Below, piece after piece: positions 13,203 through 18,836 of a stretch of 21,553 bases of DNA. The notes below the pieces were generated by a model, which had not been told where the DNA came from, did no database searches, and saw only the letters and a list, made by a program, of their open reading frames with translations. Source of the DNA: Prevotellaceae bacterium (GTDB taxonomy: Bacteria > Bacteroidota > Bacteroidia > Bacteroidales > UBA932); contig JAITKG010000185.1 of the NCBI GenBank assembly GCA_031278495.1, positions 1 to 21,553 on the forward strand. The letters run 5' to 3'. Position 1 is the first letter of the stretch, and each line of letters begins with the position of its first letter. The position numbers and the translations under genes were made by a program.

Positions 13203-14114
13203 ATGGATTTACTTATAGCCAGAGATGTTACTAAACGTTATGCCGGTCATTTGGCGTTAGACCAAGTGAACATTACTGTTCCGCAGGGAACAATTTTCGG
13301 ATTGCTGGGACCCAACGGAGCCGGAAAGACGACTCTCATCCGCATCATCAACCAGATTACCGCGCCGGACAGCGGGCAAATATTACTGAATGGCCGGCCG
13401 CTCGTTGCCGGCGACGTGTACCATATCGGCTATCTGCCCGAAGAACGCGGACTGTACAAAAAAATGAAAGTCGGCGAACAGGCGATTTACCTGTCGCGCC
13501 TCAAAGGGCTTTCGCGCTATGACGCCGTACAACAACTGAAAAAATGGTTTGTGAAATTCGGCATTGAAGGCTGGTGGGACAAGAAAGTGGAAGAACTTTC
13601 AAAAGGCATGGCGCAAAAGGTACAGTTCATCATTACTATCCTGCACCAACCGCAATTGCTTATATTCGACGAGCCTTTCAGCGGGTTCGACCCCATCAAC
13701 GTCAGCTTGCTGAAAGAAGAGATACTGACGTTGAAAGCCAACGGCAGCACCATTATTTTCTCTACCCACAACATGGCTTCGGTCGAGGAACTGTGCGACG
13801 AAATTGCGCTTATCAACCAGTCGCGCGTGGTACTTGCAGGAAAGGTAGATGAAATCCGCCGCAACTATGGCGATGATGTTTTTGAGGCTACTTTCTACCC
13901 TGCCGGGCAGGATGCCGCACGTTGGCTGCCTTCGGAATACCGCGTGATTGCAAGCAAACAGGAGAACGGACGGCAAAAAATAAATATCCAGTCCCTCGCA
14001 GGGCAGCCTGCCAATCATTTATTGCAACTCCTGTTGCCGCACGTGCAAATTACGGAATTCCGCGAACTGATACCTACCATGAACGATATCTTTATTAAGG
14101 TAGTTAAAAGTTAA
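13203..14114 (+). CDS. ABC transporter ATP-binding protein, NatA/DUF4162 type
   Basis: A 303-aa protein with Walker A GPNGAGKTT (residues 36-44), the GYLPEERGLY Q-loop neighbourhood (residues 76-85) typical of the NatA-like export group, signature LSKGMAQK (132-139), Walker B LLIFDEP (152-158), D-loop SGFDP and H-loop STHN (H189). Beyond residue 215 a DUF4162-like C-terminal domain follows. The ATPase should drive an ABC-2 membrane partner, but no permease gene lies next to it: downstream is a terminator and a convergent lipid kinase. ATG 13203 is chosen over in-frame upstream codons because the -7 box precedes it. Confidence 0.9.
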   Translation: MDLLIARDVTKRYAGHLALDQVNITVPQGTIFGLLGPNGAGKTTLIRIINQITAPDSGQILLNGRPLVAGDVYHIGYLPEERGLYKKMKVGEQAIYLSRLKGLSRYDAVQQLKKWFVKFGIEGWWDKKVEELSKGMAQKVQFIITILHQPQLLIFDEPFSGFDPINVSLLKEEILTLKANGSTIIFSTHNMASVEELCDEIALINQSRVVLAGKVDEIRRNYGDDVFEATFYPAGQDAARWLPSEYRVIASKQENGRQKINIQSLAGQPANHLLQLLLPHVQITEFRELIPTMNDIFIKVVKS

Positions 14115-14124
14115 GAACCAAGCG

Positions 14125-14152
14125 TTAAGAACGCTGACGCCAGCGTTCTTAA
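14125..14152. terminator. Bidirectional terminator between the convergent ABC ATPase and lipid kinase genes
   Basis: TTAAGAACGCTG (14125-14136) and CAGCGTTCTTAA (14141-14152), a perfect 12-bp stem with loop ACGC. It ends 9 nt before the lipid kinase stop (14161) and starts 11 nt after the ATPase stop. Confidence 0.75.
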
Positions 14153-14160
14153 TTCCTGAC

Positions 14161-15033
14161 TCACACAAGTACTTTCAAGGCGGAAGGCAATACTTGAATA
14201 TCCAATATTTTTCCCATTTGTAGCGATTCCCCGTCGAGATGCACATAATCGTCCTGCGGACGTTCCACTACAATATGTTTACACTGGTATATTTCTACAA
14301 AGGAAGATTTGTGAATGGTTTTGGTGAACAGGCGCGGAAGCATGAACGGCGCCGCCACGCGGGGAAAATCTTTCCATATCACCACGTCCAATTGCCCGTC
14401 GTTGCAATGGGCAAGCGGCGCAATATAGGCATTGTTGCCCCATTGCGAAGCATTCGCGAAAGTTATCAGGAAAGCTTTGTGGGTATGCGTTTGCCCGTCT
14501 ATCGTGACAGTATATTCCTGCGGTTTGTATTGCAAAAACTCGCGCGTCGAAAGCGAGATATACGTTGACATGCCCCGTTTTCCACCGCTATTGAACAGGT
14601 GTCCTATCAAAGCGTCGAAGCCGACGCCTGCCGTGCAAAAAAACAGGCGTCTGTTAATTTGTGCGGCGTCTATGGCGTGCATCTGAAATTGTGTAATTTT
14701 TTCGAGCGCTTTCTTAAAATCCATTGGCAAATGCAAATGCCGCGCCAATCCGTTCCCCGAACCCATCGGCACAATGCCCATCGCCGTGTGGCTATGCACC
14801 AGCCCGCGGGCTACTTCATTGATCGTTCCGTCGCCGCCGACCACCACCACTGCATCAAACTCTTGCGCGGCAAATTGCCGGGCTTGTTCATAGCCGTCGC
14901 CGGCGCAACGAGTGATGTACTGTCGGGTATCAAAACCTGCAGGCCATCCGAAATGATGGCTGATATATTGCTCTACCGCCTCTTTATTTCCCCTTCCAGA
15001 CAGGGGATTTAATATAAAAGCTATTTTCCGCAT
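14161..15033 (-). CDS. Diacylglycerol/lipid kinase, DAGK-catalytic family (YegS/BmrU-like)
   Basis: A 290-aa protein from ATG 15033 (the TTG 6 nt earlier lies inside the -7 promoter box). Family motifs are FILNPLSGRG at the N-terminus, VVVGGDGTINEVARGL (GGDGT at 66-70, nucleotide binding) and VPMGSGNGLARHL (GSGNG at 91-95), then FFCTAGVGFDALIGH and a C-terminal beta-rich domain with LDGES. It phosphorylates a lipid or sphingosine-like alcohol at the membrane. The lipid substrate in this organism is not evident from sequence. Its promoter sits against the start codon, suggesting a leaderless message, and overlaps the promoter region of the divergent lipoprotein gene. Confidence 0.88.
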   Translation of the reverse strand: MRKIAFILNPLSGRGNKEAVEQYISHHFGWPAGFDTRQYITRCAGDGYEQARQFAAQEFDAVVVVGGDGTINEVARGLVHSHTAMGIVPMGSGNGLARHLHLPMDFKKALEKITQFQMHAIDAAQINRRLFFCTAGVGFDALIGHLFNSGGKRGMSTYISLSTREFLQYKPQEYTVTIDGQTHTHKAFLITFANASQWGNNAYIAPLAHCNDGQLDVVIWKDFPRVAAPFMLPRLFTKTIHKSSFVEIYQCKHIVVERPQDDYVHLDGESLQMGKILDIQVLPSALKVLV

Positions 15034-15036
15034 ATA

Positions 15037-15067
15037 CAAATATACTTCTTTTTAGTTTATTTTCAAA
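15037..15067 (-). promoter_or_regulatory. Lipid kinase promoter abutting the start codon
   Basis: Minus strand -33 TTTG (15064-15067), 19-nt spacer, -7 TATATTTG (15037-15044). The ATG begins 3 nt after the box. Spacer and both elements match the 712-742 and 1683-1713 promoters. Confidence 0.75.
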
Positions 15068-15075
15068 TTTCTTTT

Positions 15076-15083
15076 TATCTTTG
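15076..15083 (+). promoter_or_regulatory. -7 promoter box of the DUF4136-like lipoprotein gene
   Basis: TATCTTTG at 15076-15083, 27 nt before ATG 15111. A weak -33 (TTTA, 15051-15054) would lie inside the divergent lipid kinase promoter, so the two polymerase sites overlap. Confidence 0.6.
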
Positions 15084-15110
15084 CCCAGTAATTATGTAAC
15101 GAAAAAAATT

Positions 15111-15815
15111 ATGAAAAAGTTATCTTCTTACCATCCGCCTGTATTCCTAGCGATATTGCTGGGAATATCCGCCTGCAACTATTTTCCGGATAATGAAACA
15201 GGCGGACTGACCAGCATAACAATTTATGATACTGCTGTCGATTTTAGCAAGTACACGCGTTTTGCTATCAGCGACAGTATCGGTTATTTGCAATTAAAAT
15301 TAAACGAAATAAGCGGAAAAGTTACGCCCGCCATAACATACAAAAAGGATCCGAAAACAGAAATTATCCGGGCGTCGGTGCTTGATAAACTGATGCAATA
15401 TTGCAACTACACCGATCAGGTAAAGGATAAGTCGCAACGCTTGCCGCCGGATTTAATCATTGACTTGTTGTATATGGACGTGCCCGGCAATAACAGTTTC
15501 TACAGCGACTGGTGGTCTGTCCACCATTACTGGTATACTTACGAGTGGTTCCGGAATTATCCTTATTTTCCCTACTATCCGGTAAGCATGATGATTCCTG
15601 CACAAGGTACGCTAATCATGGATATGAAAGATTTGACCGGCATCACGATGATAATCAATCTTGACAAAAACGAACGGATACCTGTGCCATCCGTATGGGT
15701 AGGCATGGTGGGCGGATTGAACAACGCATACAATGAAACGACATTGAACGACGCCATTGGGAATTGTTTTACGCAAACCGAAGCTTTCAAAAAGAATAAA
15801 AAGACAAGCCTATGA
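15111..15815 (+). CDS. DUF4136-like lipoprotein
   Basis: A 234-aa protein with a lipoprotein signal: a basic start, a hydrophobic stretch and lipobox I-S-A-C with Cys22, so it should be membrane anchored. After it, YDTAVDFSKYTRFAI is the usual opening of DUF4136 domains, followed by PPDLIIDLLYMDV and MDMKDLTGITMIIN, the later blocks of that domain. An aromatic stretch in the middle (SVHHYWYTYEWFRNYPYFPYYP) is noticeable and could bind a ligand or lie at the membrane. ATG 15111 (15 nt after a poly-A tract) is chosen over an in-frame TTG at 15081 because the -7 box lies at 15076-15083. It overlaps the next gene by 4 bp. Function unknown. Confidence 0.75.
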   Translation: MKKLSSYHPPVFLAILLGISACNYFPDNETGGLTSITIYDTAVDFSKYTRFAISDSIGYLQLKLNEISGKVTPAITYKKDPKTEIIRASVLDKLMQYCNYTDQVKDKSQRLPPDLIIDLLYMDVPGNNSFYSDWWSVHHYWYTYEWFRNYPYFPYYPVSMMIPAQGTLIMDMKDLTGITMIINLDKNERIPVPSVWVGMVGGLNNAYNETTLNDAIGNCFTQTEAFKKNKKTSL

Positions 15816-16435
15816 AAAAGTTTCTATTTATCCTCGTCATTACGGCTTTGTCTGCCGGATTTGCCGGAGCGCAAACAAAAAAACTCCCGCGCCTGTACTT
15901 CACCGCCGCATGGAGTGTTGCACTGCCGGTGTTTGATTACAACGAGTATATTCCGTCCGTGAGCGTGAATGGCGCCGCTTTCCAGATACAATTTTTCCTG
16001 CAGGAAAACATCACCGCCGGCGTTTCGTTCGGTTGGAATACCTACTATGCAGAAGTTCCCGATGCCTTGTACAGCCCCTCGCCGGAAATCGCAGTGTCGG
16101 GGAAAAGTTACCGCTATTTGAATGCCATGCCGTTGAAAGCATCGGTAAATTATTTTTTCGGTACAAACCCTAAATATAAACCCTATGCCGGGCTTGGATT
16201 GGGCGCTACATACATGACGGAACATGCCGTAGTGCAACAGTCCAATTTCTGGGATGCGCAATGGGGGCTGCTCGCCGCACCCGAAATAGGCATGTTCATA
16301 CCGCTGTCCAATCATCTTGGCATACACTTTTCCGCCACCTATACTATTAACATACACCTGCGCAATTTCGGGCAAATGCAATTGAAAAGCCTCCATACTG
16401 CCGGCGTGGCTGCCGGTATTTCGTACCTGCTTTAA
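15812..16435 (+). CDS. Outer-membrane beta-barrel protein
   Basis: A 207-aa protein with a signal peptide (MKKFLFILVITALSAGFAGA, cleavage near AGAQ). The mature part alternates hydrophobic and polar residues in repeated beta-strand patterns (YFTAAWSVALPVFDY, ITAGVSFGWNTYYAEV, YKPYAGLGLGATYM, LGIHFSATYTINIHL) and ends in the strand AGVAAGISYLL, typical of small porin-like or OmpW/OmpA-type barrels. It is translationally coupled to the lipoprotein gene by an ATGA overlap, so the two may work together at the outer membrane. The substrate is unknown. Confidence 0.78.
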   Translation: MKKFLFILVITALSAGFAGAQTKKLPRLYFTAAWSVALPVFDYNEYIPSVSVNGAAFQIQFFLQENITAGVSFGWNTYYAEVPDALYSPSPEIAVSGKSYRYLNAMPLKASVNYFFGTNPKYKPYAGLGLGATYMTEHAVVQQSNFWDAQWGLLAAPEIGMFIPLSNHLGIHFSATYTINIHLRNFGQMQLKSLHTAGVAAGISYLL

Positions 16436-16464
16436 CGCATGAGAAACACTACCGGCTGGATAAA

Positions 16465-17691
16465 ATGAATATTGATATTACTGCGGTTTTAGAACGGTTT
16501 ATACGTTATGCAGGGTTTGACACGCAATCGAACCCTGCTTCCGCATCGTGTCCCAGTACTCCCGGACAACGGGTATTGGCTGAATTGCTTGCCGCCGAAT
16601 TGCGCGATATGGGTGCGGCTGACGCGGCGGTGGACGGGAACGGCTACATGATGGCAACCATTCCGGCTACTGTAAGCGGACGCACGCCTGTCACCGGGTT
16701 GATAGCGCACCTTGACACTTCGCCGGATTATTGCGGAGCGAATGTCCGCCCGCAAGTCATTCAAGACTACGATGGCGGAGACATCGTGTTAAACCGTGCG
16801 AAAAATATAGTGTTGCGCACTGCCGAGTTTCCGGAAATCAGACAATATGCCGGGCAAACGATAGTTACCGCCGGCGGCAACACGCTGCTCGGCGCAGACG
16901 ACAAGGCAGGCATTGCCGCTATTATGAGCGCCGCGTCCTGCCTGCTGTCGCACGACAGCGTCCCGCACGGCGCCATACGTATCGCCTTCACGCCCGACGA
17001 GGAAATAGGGCGGGGCGCCGATAAGTTCGACGTGCAGAAGTTCGGCGCCGACTTTGCCTACACTTTCGACGGCGGGGCGCTGGGCGAACTGGAATACGAA
17101 AATTTCAACGCCGCCGAAGCGACAGTGCATATCACCGGTAACAACATCCACCCCGGCTGTGCAAAGGGAAAAATGATTAACGCATTGAATGTGGCTACCG
17201 CTTTTCATGCGGCATTGCCCGCCGGCGAACGTCCCGAAACCACCGGAGGCCGCGAAGGATTTTTCCATCTCACGCGATTAAACGGCGCCGAAGAGCAGGC
17301 ATCGCTGCATTATATCATCCGCGATTTCGACCGCACAGCGTTCAGGCAACGGAAAGCTACCCTCGAAAAAATCGCCGGCGACATCAACAAAACGTATACA
17401 ACACCGGTTGTACGCCTGCAACTGCACGACCAATACTACAACATGTACGAAAAAATCCTGCCGCATTTTTTTATCGTGGAAAAAGCAAAAGCCGCCATGC
17501 AGGCAGTAGGTATAACGCCGGTTATTACAGCCGCCCGGGGCGGCACCGACGGCGCGCGGCTGTCGTTTATGGGATTGCCGTGTCCGAATATTTTCACCGG
17601 CGGGCACAATCCGCACGGGAAGTATGAATTCCTGCATGCCGAAGGCATGTTAAAAGCCGCAGAAATGATCTTAGAATTAGTGAAACTGTAA
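16465..17691 (+). CDS. pepT: Peptidase T (tripeptide aminopeptidase)
   Basis: A 408-aa protein of the M20 zinc peptidase family, close to the usual 405-410 aa. The zinc and catalytic residues are visible: H82-L-D84-T-S in LIAHLDTSPD, D145 in LLGADDKAG, E179/E180 in FTPDEEIGRGAD, and ARGGTDGARLSFMGLPCPNIFTGGHNPHG near the C-terminus. It removes N-terminal residues from tripeptides in the cytosol. It has no signal peptide. It follows the barrel gene by 29 nt on the same strand, perhaps in the same unit. No terminator was found directly after its stop. Confidence 0.95.
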   Translation: MNIDITAVLERFIRYAGFDTQSNPASASCPSTPGQRVLAELLAAELRDMGAADAAVDGNGYMMATIPATVSGRTPVTGLIAHLDTSPDYCGANVRPQVIQDYDGGDIVLNRAKNIVLRTAEFPEIRQYAGQTIVTAGGNTLLGADDKAGIAAIMSAASCLLSHDSVPHGAIRIAFTPDEEIGRGADKFDVQKFGADFAYTFDGGALGELEYENFNAAEATVHITGNNIHPGCAKGKMINALNVATAFHAALPAGERPETTGGREGFFHLTRLNGAEEQASLHYIIRDFDRTAFRQRKATLEKIAGDINKTYTTPVVRLQLHDQYYNMYEKILPHFFIVEKAKAAMQAVGITPVITAARGGTDGARLSFMGLPCPNIFTGGHNPHGKYEFLHAEGMLKAAEMILELVKL

Positions 17692-17704
17692 AATGGCGAA
17701 CAAC

Positions 17705-17724
17705 TCCTGAAATCTTTGAATCTT
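17705..17724 (+). repeat. Dispersed 20-bp repeat, copy A
   Basis: TCCTGAAATCTTTGAATCTT; the same sequence with one change (T to A at 17715) is at 18280-18299, and a 17-bp one-mismatch copy on the other strand is at 1972-1988. Confidence 0.6.
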
Positions 17725-17731
17725 GAAATCC

Positions 17732-17818
17732 TTACATCAGAAGAACGGCTACGCAAATGATAACGCTAATGGCGAGCCAGAGTATATTAAGCAAGGTTCT
17801 ACGTTTGTTTTCATTCAT
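17732..17818 (-). CDS. 28-residue single-pass membrane peptide ORF
   Basis: ATG 17818 to TAA 17732 on the minus strand encodes 28 residues: a basic N-terminus, MNENKRRTLLN, then an uncharged hydrophobic stretch, ILWLAISVIICVAVLLM, long enough to cross a membrane once. It is too short for ordinary gene finding. The pattern of a basic start and one transmembrane helix is what small regulatory or toxin-like membrane peptides look like. It is downstream, on the same strand, of the promoter box at 18124-18131 and the structured element at 17910-18029, so one transcript could hold all three. No Shine-Dalgarno is seen, and this phylum often lacks one. A chance ORF cannot be excluded by reading alone. 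Confidence 0.4.
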   Translation of the reverse strand: MNENKRRTLLNILWLAISVIICVAVLLM

Positions 17819-17909
17819 AAGTTTAGTGGATGTTGGATGAAATTTTTCTTTGTTCCCTGTATGTTCACGCATTCGTTCAAAAGAAAAACCGTGAACTTAA
17901 ATCTTTTTA

Positions 17910-18029
17910 CTTGTGATTGAGGTTATAGTCCACCTAACGTCCAAATAACAGAATAAAGCCCACGATTGCTCATGAGCGTTTTAACTTTATTCTTGGACGT
18001 ATTGAAATTGACTATATTCCAATCACAAG
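17910..18029 (-). ncRNA. 120-nt structured RNA candidate, long interrupted hairpin
   Basis: Four perfectly complementary blocks are nested: CTTGTGATTG with CAATCACAAG (17910-17919 / 18020-18029), ATAGTC with GACTAT (17925-17930 / 18010-18015), ACGTCCAA with TTGGACGT (17937-17944 / 17993-18000) and GAATAAAG with CTTTATTC (17951-17958 / 17985-17992), 32 pairs in total, with small internal loops and an apical region holding the palindrome GCTCATGAGC. This interrupted rod shape with a bubble resembles 6S-type RNAs. The strand is chosen from the TATCTTTG box at 18124-18131, the only good box nearby, reading on the minus strand. Which RNA family it belongs to is not established here, and an inverted-repeat element is the alternative. 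Confidence 0.55.
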
Positions 18030-18054
18030 ATACAAGCTAACGCTGAATATGCCT

Positions 18055-18080
18055 GTTCCCACTGGCGGGAACGCGCGTTC
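18055..18080 (-). repeat. Mutually exclusive hairpins at the 5' side of the structured unit
   Basis: GTTCCC with GGGAAC (18055-18060 / 18067-18072, loop ACTGGC) overlaps the perfect palindrome GAACGCGCGTTC (18069-18080). Both cannot form together. It lies between the minus-strand promoter box and the long hairpin, so it would be in the leader of that transcript. Confidence 0.4.
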
Positions 18081-18123
18081 ATCTTAATATTTCATAATAT
18101 TTTCGTTTTAAGTTACAATGGTG

Positions 18124-18131
18124 CAAAGATA
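18124..18131 (-). promoter_or_regulatory. -7 promoter box of the minus-strand unit
   Basis: Minus strand TATCTTTG (plus 18124-18131), an exact TAnnTTTG match. The -33 position holds a weak TTTA (18150-18153, 18 nt spacing). It would start a transcript reading through the hairpins, the 120-nt structured element and the 28-codon ORF. Confidence 0.5.
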
Positions 18132-18223
18132 GTAATTTTTTCTGATGTATAAATGTCCACTGCATCATCATTGCGAATGGGCAGATTCAAGTACCAAATG
18201 CAACGCCGGCAGTCGAGCAGATG

Positions 18224-18247
18224 GGCGTGTATCTCGCTTCACACGCC
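18224..18247. repeat. Small GC-rich hairpin before queD
   Basis: GGCGTGT (18224-18230) with ACACGCC (18241-18247), perfect 7-bp stem and 10-nt loop. It lies upstream of the queD promoter, so it is not part of that leader. No function is apparent. The rest of 18132-18300 holds nothing that I could assign. Confidence 0.35.
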
Positions 18248-18279
18248 ACAGCTTAACTTCTCGGGATTGTTCCTTTCAA

Positions 18280-18299
18280 TCCTGAAATCATTGAATCTT
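18280..18299 (+). repeat. Dispersed 20-bp repeat, copy B
   Basis: TCCTGAAATCATTGAATCTT matches 17705-17724 with one difference. It ends 6 bp before the queD -7 box. Confidence 0.6.
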
Positions 18300-18304
18300 T
18301 TTCG

Positions 18305-18312
18305 TACCTTTG
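18305..18312 (+). promoter_or_regulatory. -7 promoter box of queD
   Basis: TACCTTTG, an exact TAnnTTTG match, 17 nt before ATG 18330. No clear -33 TTTG at the normal distance. Confidence 0.6.
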
Positions 18313-18329
18313 CCACAGAGAAAAACAAT

Positions 18330-18770
18330 ATGACAACAATCCGTTTAACCAGGAAATTTACTTTTGAGATGGCGCATGCGTTGCCGGGCTATGACGGCAA
18401 GTGCCGCCACATTCATGGACATTCCTATATATTATATGTAACGGTAAAAGGCGTTCCGGAATCCGACCCTGTGCATCCGAAATACGGCATGGTGATGGAC
18501 TTCACGGAACTGAAAAGTATCGTCCACCGGCAGATTATCGACCGGTTAGACCATGCGCTATTGTTGCGCTGCGATGCGCCGGTGGCCGCCGAGTTGGCTG
18601 CCGCTTATGAAAAAGTGGAAACAGTGCCGTACCAGCCTACCTGTGAAAATATGGTTATCGCTTTTGCGGAAACGCTACAGGCCGCTTTGCCCGGACGGGT
18701 ATCGCTGCACAGCATCCGCCTCTGTGAAACCGCCACCTCGTATGCCGAATGGATAAACAATGAACAATGA
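18330..18770 (+). CDS. queD: 6-carboxytetrahydropterin synthase (QueD family)
   Basis: A 146-aa protein, a normal length for the family. The zinc ligands are His16 (EMAHALPG) and His29/His31 in the C25-x-x-x-HGH motif CRHIHGHS, with Cys25 as the catalytic cysteine. GMVMDFTELKSIV and DRLDHALLL are family blocks, and CENMVIAFAETL with SIRLCETATSYAEW close the pterin site. QueD makes 6-carboxy-5,6,7,8-tetrahydropterin from 7,8-dihydroneopterin triphosphate, the second step to queuosine. No other queuosine gene is in the window. The frame is open upstream for 59 more codons, but ATG 18330 is where the family starts and it follows the -7 box. polA starts 66 nt later on the same strand. Confidence 0.9.
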   Translation: MTTIRLTRKFTFEMAHALPGYDGKCRHIHGHSYILYVTVKGVPESDPVHPKYGMVMDFTELKSIVHRQIIDRLDHALLLRCDAPVAAELAAAYEKVETVPYQPTCENMVIAFAETLQAALPGRVSLHSIRLCETATSYAEWINNEQ

Positions 18771-18836
18771 CGCAGGAATTATGATGTATGAGCGCCGGCG
18801 CCTAAATATATAATCCATAATTTATAATTCAAAGAA

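Noticed and set aside
15034..15039. TTG start at 15039 for the lipid kinase.
   Set aside because: The TTG lies in the -7 promoter box, and the ATG 6 nt later matches the family start.
18175..18206. A T-loop-like GATTCAAGTACC that could suggest a tRNA before queD.
   Set aside because: No acceptor stem, D-arm or anticodon arm could be paired around it.
18132..18329. A preQ1-type riboswitch before queD.
   Set aside because: No preQ1-like short hairpin with an A-rich tail was seen. The -7 box leaves a leader of only about 15 nt, too short for one.
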